From: a virus
IMG/VR virus record: IMGVR_UViG_3300046003_002984
Location: 1-24,532 of that record
Direction: 5' to 3' (one strand)
Length of the DNA: 24,532 bases
A program made the position numbers and the translations under genes. Position 1 is the stretch's first letter, and every line of letters begins with the position of its first letter. Below are positions 16,201 to 22,241 of the stretch, piece by piece. The notes beneath the pieces are model-generated. The model did not search any database, was not told where the DNA came from, and saw only the letters and a list, made by a program, of their open reading frames with translations.

Positions 16201-17133
16201 TTACGAAGCAAATTTGACGATCAGCATATTATACCGTGTCAAGTTATCAGAATCCGGATCTACTACCAATTGTACGCTAGGTGGTATTACTGGATCATAT
16301 ATTACACTACAACTTCCTACGCCGCCGTTGATTATCAACCCAGCATATTCATTAAATACCACAGTATCCCCTAAAATAACCGCAGATATCTTGGTAGTTT
16401 GTCTACGGTTTGCAACTAGGTCTGTAGAAATTATAGTAAACTCTAGTGCAGAAACAGTACTTGCAGGGATAGAAAACAACACTTGATTTGGTACAGTGCT
16501 AGCAGTTGTAGCACTGTACACCATTGAAGTGTAGAAATCATATTCACCAACATTTATTTTAAAAGTAACTACATCCAAATTACCAGTTACTGCTAATGTA
16601 TTTGAAGTGGTATCGAATGTCAGTGCAGCAGCAGCATCAAACTGTCCATCTGTATTAAACTGAACCTGTGTGTTTGCACCCGCTGCTGCGACTGCTGTAG
16701 TCGGGCTCCATTCTAAATTCCCAAATCCATCCGTTGTTAAAATATAGTTAGCGGATCCGCCATCAATGGTAACATTGCTTACATTACCTAAATTTGCTTC
16801 TTCCGTTACTACCAATGAACTAGTATTTGTATTGAATAGGGTATTTGTATTGTAAACTGTTATGGTGCTAGATGAACTGTCAAACGTCAACCCTGCACTA
16901 GCACCCAATTCCCCATCAAGATTATATTGAACCTGTGTATTGGCGCCAGCTGCCGGTGATACCAATGGTTGACCGTTGGCATACCGATAACTTCCAGCAT
17001 AAATTACATTTGCTGCAACGTTACCGGTAGGTGTTAATACGTTTGTTACAATATTTCCAGTTTCGTCAATAACGGCAATAGGCGGAATGCCCACCGAAAA
17101 TCCACTTACCGCATTAAAAAGTTCAGATGCCAT
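16201..17133 (-). CDS. Fibre-like structural protein, 310 residues
   Basis: The frame is open further upstream, but the ATG at 17133 is chosen because MASELFNAVSGFSVG aligns with the starts of the fibres at 16183 and 12111. The protein has two ANTQVQ(F/Y)N.DG(Q/E) elements (about residues 67 and 177), one ITGG-like unit (TIDGGSANYILTTDGFGNLEW, about 140) and a C-terminal beta domain (about 205-310) with ALEFTIISTD. That domain aligns with the end of the 1347-residue protein (VEFLVKSTD). It looks like a short version of the same fibre: the same ends with almost no repeat shaft. It is the first gene of the tail block. A GATAAATA late-promoter candidate lies 35 bases upstream. Function as a virion fibre or collar protein is inferred. 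Confidence 0.8.
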   Translation of the reverse strand: MASELFNAVSGFSVGIPPIAVIDETGNIVTNVLTPTGNVAANVIYAGSYRYANGQPLVSPAAGANTQVQYNLDGELGASAGLTFDSSSSTITVYNTNTLFNTNTSSLVVTEEANLGNVSNVTIDGGSANYILTTDGFGNLEWSPTTAVAAAGANTQVQFNTDGQFDAAAALTFDTTSNTLAVTGNLDVVTFKINVGEYDFYTSMVYSATTASTVPNQVLFSIPASTVSALEFTIISTDLVANRRQTTKISAVILGDTVVFNEYAGLIINGGVGSCSVIYDPVIPPSVQLVVDPDSDNLTRYNMLIVKFAS

Positions 17134-17168
17134 TAACAATGTCCCGTATAATAAATTGTTGTATGAAT

Positions 17169-17176
17169 TATTTATC
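17169..17176 (-). promoter_or_regulatory. Candidate T4-like late promoter (GATAAATA)
   Basis: TGATAAATAAT matches the T4 late element TATAAATA except at its first base. The same 11-base string occurs before the 73-residue head gene (23501-23511). It would drive the tail fibre block from the divergent region between the fibres and the plus-strand HNH-like gene. Confidence 0.5.
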
Positions 17177-17227
17177 AAAAAAGTAAAATTGGTGCGGTGT
17201 GAAAAAAGCACAGCTAGTATCTTTTTT

Positions 17228-17234
17228 CTAAATA
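17228..17234 (+). promoter_or_regulatory. Candidate late promoter abutting ATG (CTAAATA)
   Basis: CTAAATA is followed by 5 bases (CATAT) and the ATG at 17240. A T4 late promoter starts transcription about 6-7 bases after the element, so the mRNA would be leaderless. No ribosome binding site is visible. Confidence 0.4.
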
Positions 17235-17239
17235 CATAT

Positions 17240-17605
17240 ATGCTGACCCGTCAACCATCAAGATCATTATGCGGCAACTGTAAGGTATCCCCTGTCAAAC
17301 CAAACGGTACAAGTAAGAATGGATTTAAAAAATGGCACAAATATTGTGCCTCTTGCGCTAAAGCGGCTTACGATAAAAAGTTTGGTTACTTGTTGGATAA
17401 AAAAAATACGTGCGAACAATGTGATTTTATTCCTCAAGACAAATGCCAACTTGATAGAATCTATCTTGACGGCAATACCAAGAACAAACTCACTGCTAAC
17501 ATAAAAACACTATGCGCTAACTGTAATAGAATCTATCAAAAAAAGTTAAAAGAAAGTTCCTCTTCTATAATGGACATTACAGTGGATGCTGATATTTTAA
17601 TTTAA
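17240..17605 (+). CDS. HNH-like zinc-binding protein with degenerate active site
   Basis: The start is taken at the ATG at 17240. Longer in-frame starts would run back into the opposing fibre gene. The protein has 121 residues and four CxxC pairs: C11/C14 with C36/C39, and C58/C61 with C92/C95, two probable zinc sites. The second half (CEQCDF..QDKCQLDRIYLDGN...NIKTLCANCNR) aligns with the HNH pattern DHxxGN...NLxTLCANCHR. However, the expected Asp-His is Ile-Tyr (I74, Y75), and the His after the last CxxC is Asn (N96). Known HNH nucleases need these histidines, so it may be inactive or a DNA-binding derivative. It is the only plus-strand gene here and ends 3 bases from the convergent HNH gene. 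A leaderless transcript is suggested by the promoter motif. Confidence 0.75.
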   Translation: MLTRQPSRSLCGNCKVSPVKPNGTSKNGFKKWHKYCASCAKAAYDKKFGYLLDKKNTCEQCDFIPQDKCQLDRIYLDGNTKNKLTANIKTLCANCNRIYQKKLKESSSSIMDITVDADILI

Positions 17606-17608
17606 CTG

Positions 17609-18031
17609 TTATTCAAACAATCGTTGCTGTTTTGCTTTTACTGATACTTCGGCTAAGATACGTTTAAGCTGATCTTTATTAGCAAGCACTGTGTTGGCAT
17701 CTTCTGCTACATTGGGGTTGTATGCCTTAAAGCTATCACCGTGACCGATATCTATGTGACATAAGTTTTCCATACACAATGTGATCAAGTTGGTAAGATC
17801 AAGTTCTAACTCTGGATGCAAGTGATAGGGTTTTTTATGATGAACTTCTAAATCATTTGTAGTACCACACGCAGCACAAGTTGAGTTGAGTTTTAAATGT
17901 TTCTTCTTAACTCCCGGCCACTTGCCACTTCGTTTTACAGTGTGGAGTGCATCTCTATTAGCGTGGGCAAGTAATTTTGCTTGGCGCTTTTTTGTAATTT
18001 TCTTTGGTGGTGGTAATTGTGTAGTTTCCAT
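17609..18031 (-). CDS. HNH endonuclease, compact
   Basis: The frame is open upstream, but the ATG at 18031 is preferred because the extension would cross the terminator hairpin at 18057-18076. The protein has 140 residues. A basic N-terminus (PPPKKITKKRQAKLL...RSGKWPGVKKKHL) is followed by an HNH domain: C52-x2-C55, HH at 64-65, N81 in LTNLITLC, C86, CH at 91-92 and H97. All expected catalytic and zinc residues are present, so it is probably an active DNA nuclease of the free-standing homing type. No ribosome binding site is visible; an AATAAATA motif lies 4 bases before the ATG. It converges on the plus-strand HNH-like gene with a 3-base gap and no terminator between them. Confidence 0.85.
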   Translation of the reverse strand: METTQLPPPKKITKKRQAKLLAHANRDALHTVKRSGKWPGVKKKHLKLNSTCAACGTTNDLEVHHKKPYHLHPELELDLTNLITLCMENLCHIDIGHGDSFKAYNPNVAEDANTVLANKDQLKRILAEVSVKAKQQRLFE

Positions 18032-18035
18032 TATA

Positions 18036-18043
18036 TATTTATT
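18036..18043 (-). promoter_or_regulatory. Candidate late promoter abutting ATG (AATAAATA)
   Basis: AATAAATA is one base off TATAAATA. It is followed by TATA and the ATG at 18031. It directly follows the T-tract of the preceding terminator. It would give a leaderless or nearly leaderless mRNA. Confidence 0.4.
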
Positions 18044-18076
18044 AAAAAACAAAAAAGGCTCTGTATATACAGAGCC
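18040..18076 (-). terminator. Intrinsic terminator after the NUMOD3 HNH gene
   Basis: The perfect palindrome GGCTCTGTATATACAGAGCC (18057-18076) is followed on the minus strand by TTTTTTGTTTTTT. It lies 38 bases beyond the stop of the HNH gene at 18114. There is no T-tract on the plus side, so it acts on the minus strand. Confidence 0.8.
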
Positions 18077-18113
18077 CTTGATGTAAACTTCCCATCCCAT
18101 TGAGATATTGTAT

Positions 18114-18860
18114 TTATGCTTTTTGCTTACAATTGTCTCCATGCCATCTTGTATAACCATTGACTGCTACTTCGTTATTACAATGTGGGCATAGTTTCTT
18201 TTCACGCTTTAGTCCTCTGATAGCTTCTGCTTTTTTAGCAACAGTTTCAGGTGATTGTTTTCTTCCTGTTGCTTTCTCACGCTGTTTCTGTTTAGTTTCA
18301 TCAGTGTGATTTTTTCCAAACATATTATTCTTTTCCCCTTGTTTGGATGATGACATTTTTTCTTTCCATTGAGTAGAGAAAGGGTTTCGTTTTCTTCCTG
18401 TAATAGCCTCAATTTGTTTTTGTTTTTCATGATCGGGTTGAATTCTACCAGAATTTGCCTCGCTTATTTTTCGCTTAGCGTTGTCTGTTTGTTTCTTACC
18501 AAACATCCCGTTTCCTTTACCCTTACGTTTCTCACTACTAAGTAAAGCATATTCCTCTTTGAGTCTGGCATACACTCTGGAAGTAATTTTAGTAGTGTGT
18601 CGCTGTTGATTCTTATTTTCAGCCCGCATTATACGAATAGCATTTAGCATTTTCCAATGCGCTTCGCCGTCTTTGTATATCTTTGTTAATAACCAATGAC
18701 ATATAAAGTGTTCCCTAGGTGTTATGTTAGTAAGATTTTCTTTCTTATTCGTGCCGCCTAAACTTTTCGGAAGAATATGATGGTTTTCGTTTTTAGGATC
18801 ATAGATACGGCTCTGGCCGCGCTCTGTAATTTGTTTGTGCCATTTTTCATATTTGTTCAT
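18114..18860 (-). CDS. HNH homing endonuclease with NUMOD3 repeats and zinc knuckle
   Basis: The protein has 248 residues. The N-terminal HNH domain shows NHHILPKSLGGTN (His27-His28), ENLTNIT (Asn42 or Asn45) and REHFICHWLL (His51, His55), the pattern of phage and intron HNH nucleases. Two clear NUMOD3-type DNA-binding repeats follow (GMFGKKQTD..KRKISEA, about 118-140, and NMFGKNHTDETKQK, about 179-201), with a weaker one between (about 155-175). A C-terminal knuckle C224-x2-C227...H240-x3-C244 may add DNA contacts. All key residues are present. It sits between a terminator for gp23 and its own terminator, with a CTAAATA motif 5 bases before the ATG and no ribosome binding site. That is a self-contained homing cassette next to the capsid gene, a common site for such elements in T4-like phages. 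Confidence 0.9.
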   Translation of the reverse strand: MNKYEKWHKQITERGQSRIYDPKNENHHILPKSLGGTNKKENLTNITPREHFICHWLLTKIYKDGEAHWKMLNAIRIMRAENKNQQRHTTKITSRVYARLKEEYALLSSEKRKGKGNGMFGKKQTDNAKRKISEANSGRIQPDHEKQKQIEAITGRKRNPFSTQWKEKMSSSKQGEKNNMFGKNHTDETKQKQREKATGRKQSPETVAKKAEAIRGLKREKKLCPHCNNEVAVNGYTRWHGDNCKQKA

Positions 18861-18865
18861 GCTAA

Positions 18866-18872
18866 TATTTAG
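18866..18872 (-). promoter_or_regulatory. Candidate late promoter abutting ATG (CTAAATA)
   Basis: CTAAATA is followed by TTAGC and the ATG at 18860. It lies downstream of the gp23 terminator, so the HNH gene would need its own promoter. No ribosome binding site is present. Confidence 0.4.
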
Positions 18873-18932
18873 TATGTTTGTTAACTCAATATAGCAGTAT
18901 ATAAAGAAAATAGCTAGCGGAATGGGAGCCGT

Positions 18933-18957
18933 AAAAAAGGGAACCGAAGTTCCCTTT
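18933..18957 (-). terminator. Strong intrinsic terminator after the capsid gene
   Basis: On the minus strand, AAAGGGAAC-TTCG-GTTCCCTTT forms a 9-bp stem with a stable cTTCGg tetraloop, followed by a run of six T. It lies 42 bases past the gp23 stop. A second small hairpin (AGCACT-tacg-AGTGCT, 18978-18993) lies between the stop and this terminator. Confidence 0.9.
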
Positions 18958-18998
18958 GCTGTGATTTTACTTTCAATAGCACTCGTAAGTGCTTGATT

Positions 18999-20195
18999 TC
19001 ACTGAAAAGTAAGATTTTGCACGTTTATCTCGCCAACGTAATCCGCGGCATTGCCGAATGAGGATGCAGTATTAGTAAGCTCTATGTACCCGTACCGCGT
19101 CATAAACGAAACGACTGGTTCGAATGTTGACGGATCAAGAACAACACCACTACTCATCAACGGAATGTAAGGGCAATAGAATGCCGCTGCATCTGTTTCT
19201 GAAGAGCCTTTGTATCCAACCAATACTGGAGTATTGTCAGGAGCATATGAGTCAACGAACACGCGCATAGCGCCATTCAATGTACCAACAAACTTGGTGT
19301 TTGTAGGTGCTTCGAAGGTGCCTTCTGTAGTGCGAGCGAATGCGCTAGTAGTAGCAGACTGAAGAACAGTCAATGCAGCACTAGATACAACAGCCCAGTT
19401 ACCAGCGCCACGACGAGTGCGTTGAGCAATCAAGTTAGCAACACGATTGATAAGAACAGCTAGAGCAGCGTGTTCGTCACCAACGTATGTAGCAGTACCT
19501 GAAACTGTAGCTTGGTTGTAAGTGTATTCAATCGATGCTAGAGTGCGTAGCGACAATAGAATTTCTTGGTCGATTTCAGCGGTAATTTCTTGCGCTAAAG
19601 CAGCCATGATTTCTGCCTCAACGTCAATCCCGTGTTGCGATTGAGCATCTTGAGCAGCTTCGAATGTCCAACGAGCTTGCAACTTACGTGACTTGGCTTC
19701 AACGGCCTGACGTAGAATCTGAACGCTGATTTGTTTACCACCATTGCCTTCAAGGGCAGCAGTGTCATTACCAGTGTAATAGTCAGTTGTAGTTGCATCA
19801 CTCTTAACACGTGAATATGCCTGAGCGATTTTGAACGGGCTCAAAGCTTCTTCACCTGCTGTAACGCTAGTTTGCGCTGCTGAATTGTCGGTTAACGACT
19901 GAGCATAGCGAACACGTAGAGTGTGAATCTGACCAACTGGTCCAGTCATTGGCTGAACGCCTACCAATTCGTTAGCGATAACGGTTGGCATTACACGACG
20001 GATAACTGGAAGAATAACGCGATTTAAAGTAGCGATATTACCTGCAGTTGTTGTACCGGCAGTAGATTCAGCAAGTAGTTGCTTTTTGGTATTCTCTAAA
20101 AGAACACCCATTGTTGAGCGGCGATTGCCTTTTAATCCTTCTAACAGGGCCTCTTTGGTCTCATCCCAACGGCTTTCTAAGAGTACTTTTGACAT
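18999..20195 (-). CDS. gp23: Major capsid protein gp23, T4 type, short form
   Basis: The protein has 398 residues against 521 in T4. Conserved blocks include GVQPM..P.GQI..LR.RY (79-97), VEAKSRKLQARWTFEAAQD...HGID.EAE (165-195), a RRGAGNW stretch (261-267) and YKGSSETDAAAFYCPY (328-343). It forms the hexamers of the head. A probable gp21 cut site, Leu41-Ala42-Glu43 before Ser44, matches the T4 consensus (L/I)-x-E and would remove a 43-residue propeptide (65 in T4). The shorter length is mostly due to a missing stretch between residues 97 and 165, where T4 carries its insertion. AGGAG precedes the ATG by 9 bases. It is the last gene of the head operon, closed by a strong terminator. No clear late-promoter motif lies just upstream. 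Confidence 0.97.
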   Translation of the reverse strand: MSKVLLESRWDETKEALLEGLKGNRRSTMGVLLENTKKQLLAESTAGTTTAGNIATLNRVILPVIRRVMPTVIANELVGVQPMTGPVGQIHTLRVRYAQSLTDNSAAQTSVTAGEEALSPFKIAQAYSRVKSDATTTDYYTGNDTAALEGNGGKQISVQILRQAVEAKSRKLQARWTFEAAQDAQSQHGIDVEAEIMAALAQEITAEIDQEILLSLRTLASIEYTYNQATVSGTATYVGDEHAALAVLINRVANLIAQRTRRGAGNWAVVSSAALTVLQSATTSAFARTTEGTFEAPTNTKFVGTLNGAMRVFVDSYAPDNTPVLVGYKGSSETDAAAFYCPYIPLMSSGVVLDPSTFEPVVSFMTRYGYIELTNTASSFGNAADYVGEINVQNLTFQ

Positions 20196-20224
20196 TTGTG
20201 TTTTCTCCTAATATATGTCTTTGA

Positions 20225-21331
20225 TTAAAGCCCTGCCAGACGTTTGATGTCAATGACATTATCACGTGCTTCGACTTCAAATTCTTTTTTGGCAGATTTA
20301 TCACCAGTAACTTCACTAATCATTCTTGATTCAGAAATAGCCTGTTTAACAGATTTCTTATCAGTACCTTGATTTAGAACTGCTGGTAGATACTTATCGA
20401 AAGCGGCCTGCAACTTAGGTGTCTGCACGCTTTCTAGCAAGCTCTTCATTACTGAAGCCTTTTCTTCGTTCAATGTGCTAATTAATTCACCCATTGTTTT
20501 TTCACGGAGATTAGATTCTTTAATAATTCGAACTTCACGTTCTTTGGTTTCGATCAATTTCTTAGCTTGTTCCATTTTACGGACAGACTCAGATAGTTGT
20601 TGATCTTTTTCTTGTAACTTATGCATTAGATTGCGAGTTTCTGCTTTCTCATTTAAATGAGTGACAGAGAATTCACTAGCAAATGCTTCAAACAATTTAC
20701 GTCCAAAGTTATTTTCTCTGGCGCTTTGTATATCTTCTTTAAGCTGACTTAATTCACCCTTTAGATGTCTAGTAACAGCAGCATTCATTCTTGACGCACT
20801 TTCAGCTACAAATTTAGCTTTTAGTTTTTCAAGTTGTTTGCGACCTTCAGCTACAAGTTTAACTTTAGCCTCAACAACTGCTCTCTTGTCCTGTGAGAAT
20901 TCTTTAATTTCTCTGGAAAGAGCTTGAACAACAAATTGTTCTAGTGAGTGTTGACTTTCTTTTGCAATCTTACGATCACTGCGTAGTTCTTTGATTTCTT
21001 CGGCTAGTTTAGTAACCATAAATTCATTAAACTTTGACGCATTTTCACGTAGCTTTAGTTTTGCTTGTACACGGTCTTCGTGCATTGATTGTCTTTCTGT
21101 ATGAAATTCTGAGATTTCACCAGTCAAACTATCAGTTACCATATTATCCAAGGCTTCAACCATCACAGTACGGTCATGCTCATACCGATGCGCAAACTCT
21201 TCGCGGAGTTCTGCACGAACTTGCTCACGTGCTTCAACTAGCTTAGACTGCCAGGCTTCAGTAATAGAAGCACTAGTTTCTTCGCTGATGAGGCCGCTTT
21301 CAAGCAACGGTTTAATGATTTCTAAATTCAT
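20225..21331 (-). CDS. gp22: Prohead scaffold protein gp22
   Basis: The ATG at 21331 is chosen because GGGGG lies about 5 bases upstream; the longer frame adds only eight residues. The protein has 368 residues, against about 270 in T4. It is highly charged and almost entirely helical, with long heptad-like stretches (for example LHKLQEKDQQLSESVRKMEQ region and ...LKEDIQSARENN), as expected for the internal scaffold core that gp21 later degrades. Several (L/I)-x-E tripeptides are available for gp21. The beginning (MNLEIIKPLLESGLISEE) and the compact C-terminus (VIDIKRLAGL) fit the family. Position between gp21 and gp23 is the T4 order. Identity rests on position and character more than on a single diagnostic motif. 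Confidence 0.9.
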   Translation of the reverse strand: MNLEIIKPLLESGLISEETSASITEAWQSKLVEAREQVRAELREEFAHRYEHDRTVMVEALDNMVTDSLTGEISEFHTERQSMHEDRVQAKLKLRENASKFNEFMVTKLAEEIKELRSDRKIAKESQHSLEQFVVQALSREIKEFSQDKRAVVEAKVKLVAEGRKQLEKLKAKFVAESASRMNAAVTRHLKGELSQLKEDIQSARENNFGRKLFEAFASEFSVTHLNEKAETRNLMHKLQEKDQQLSESVRKMEQAKKLIETKEREVRIIKESNLREKTMGELISTLNEEKASVMKSLLESVQTPKLQAAFDKYLPAVLNQGTDKKSVKQAISESRMISEVTGDKSAKKEFEVEARDNVIDIKRLAGL

Positions 21332-21404
21332 TATTTCCCCCTTGTTTTGAACCATTTAACTCTGGTTCACCAAGTATTACAGAAGTAGACCTATCTACTC
21401 CGTG

Positions 21405-21412
21405 TATTTGTA
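21405..21412 (-). promoter_or_regulatory. Candidate late promoter upstream of gp22 (TACAAATA)
   Basis: TACAAATA is one base off TATAAATA. It lies 73 bases before the gp22 ATG, beyond the gp21 stop. A short AGTAGA-ccta-TCTACT hairpin (21384-21399) lies between the motif and gp22. Moderate to weak support. Confidence 0.3.
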
Positions 21413-21421
21413 TCCGCTTAA

Positions 21422-22063
21422 TCATTTTATTTTCATATCCTTGATTAAACGAATTATCTCTTCTTTCACATATCTTTGAACTTTAGCATCTTTACTAGCA
21501 TCTGCACCTTTAAGATTTGATAAAATCTTATGGCCGTGCTTCATATTCAACATACCTTCGTAAATAGCTTTTGGATAAGCATTTGGAGCAGATGGTTGCG
21601 CTACGATATCAACTGTTACTATTTCAAAATCACTAACTCTGCCATCCATATCATTAACATTACCACTACCACGACTTGATACACCAAGTTTAACACCACT
21701 CTCTAACATGGTAGTTACTAGCTGACCCATTGGAGTTGGTAAGATTTTTAGTTTTCCAAACCCATTAGCGCCATCCATCCACATACTAGTAATCATATGT
21801 GATACCCGATCTAAATTAATTTTTAAATCGTCTGGATGATCTACTTCACCTAATACTGAATAACCAGTTGTAATTTGTTCATTCAACGTATTTACCGCAG
21901 ATTCTATTTCAGAAATAGGATACACACGGTCATTTGCGTTCGTAACTCCGCCCTGAATAAAAATCCCCTTCATATACAGGTTCTTTTTATCCCCTTCACT
22001 TACTGATTCAACCACCATTCCAGCGCGGTCAAATGTCAAGTGCTCTTTTAAGTATAATGCCAT
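21422..22063 (-). CDS. gp21: Prohead core protease gp21
   Basis: The ATG at 22063 is preferred over the one 30 bases upstream because GGAG lies 8 bases before it. The protein has 213 residues, close to T4 gp21 (212). It is the serine protease that matures T4-type proheads by cutting the scaffold, core and capsid proteins. Visible family blocks are YMKGIFIQGGVTNANDRVYP (30-49), LGEVDHP with catalytic His76 (71-77), GVSSRGSG with candidate nucleophile Ser129 or Ser130 (127-134), and VDIVAQPSAPNAYP (151-164). It sits between the gp67-like core gene and gp22, as in T4. The stop of a 53-codon ORF overlaps its start (TAATG). The basic C-terminal tail (RYVKEEIIRLIKDMKIK) is likely removed or used in core assembly, which is inference. 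Confidence 0.96.
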   Translation of the reverse strand: MALYLKEHLTFDRAGMVVESVSEGDKKNLYMKGIFIQGGVTNANDRVYPISEIESAVNTLNEQITTGYSVLGEVDHPDDLKINLDRVSHMITSMWMDGANGFGKLKILPTPMGQLVTTMLESGVKLGVSSRGSGNVNDMDGRVSDFEIVTVDIVAQPSAPNAYPKAIYEGMLNMKHGHKILSNLKGADASKDAKVQRYVKEEIIRLIKDMKIK

Positions 22064-22224
22064 TATAGAATCTCCGTCGAACGAAATGACCAACTATTTG
22101 TAGTTTTGTATCTAGTAAGCGTACAAGGACTCGTACATCGCTCTATGGATGTACGAGTCCTACTGTACAGATACACTTGCGTTACATTACGCAAGTGATC
22201 TTTACCTCTAAGATACAAAGCCAT
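22063..22224 (-). CDS. 53-codon ORF echoing the gp21 start, possible leader or remnant
   Basis: The ORF starts ATG at 22224 and ends TAA, overlapping the gp21 ATG as TAATG. Its first codons read MALYLRGKDHL, against MALYLKEHL at the start of gp21. All but one of the aligned codon differences are synonymous (GCT/GCA, TTG/TTA, TAT/TAC, CTT/TTA). After that the sequence becomes Arg/Thr/Ser/Cys-rich and unlike any family I know, and it runs through two hairpins. The ribosome binding site is poor (GAG or AGGAAA at long distance). It may be a remnant of a duplicated gp21 start, or a translated leader coupled to gp21. Real protein function is doubtful. Confidence 0.3.
   Translation of the reverse strand: MALYLRGKDHLRNVTQVYLYSRTRTSIERCTSPCTLTRYKTTNSWSFRSTEIL
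22121..22168. other. Long hairpin between core gene and gp21
   Basis: GTACA plus AGGACTCGTACATC pairs with GATGTACGAGTCCT plus TGTAC. This gives a 14-bp perfect inner stem with an 8-base loop, and an outer 5-bp stem across a 2-base bulge. No T-tract follows on either strand, so it is not a simple terminator. It could be an RNA processing or stability element. Confidence 0.6.
22174..22197. other. Second hairpin before gp21
   Basis: CACTTGCGT-tacatt-ACGCAAGTG is a perfect 9-bp stem with a 6-base loop. It lies 5 bases from the longer hairpin. No T-tract adjoins it. On the minus strand it is the first of the pair to be transcribed. Confidence 0.6.
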
Positions 22225-22241
22225 TGCTCTCAGGTTTCCTT

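Noticed and set aside
1-17133. Diversity-generating retroelement variable region in a fibre
   Set aside because: No reverse transcriptase, no template repeat with adenine-specific differences and no C-type lectin end is visible. Differences between repeats are mostly at third positions.
17134-17211. N-terminal extension of the 310-residue fibre to 17211
   Set aside because: The extra residues are unlike the fibre family and cross the promoter motif. The internal ATG at 17133 matches the conserved start of its relatives.
18978-18993. AGCACT-AGTGCT hairpin after gp23 as a separate terminator
   Set aside because: The stem is only 6 bp and is not followed by T residues. The stronger hairpin 20 bases further on fits termination better.
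22063-22200. tRNA or tRNA-like gene from the two hairpins and a TTCG stretch
   Set aside because: No acceptor stem, anticodon arm or D arm can be drawn. The stems are too long and too regular.
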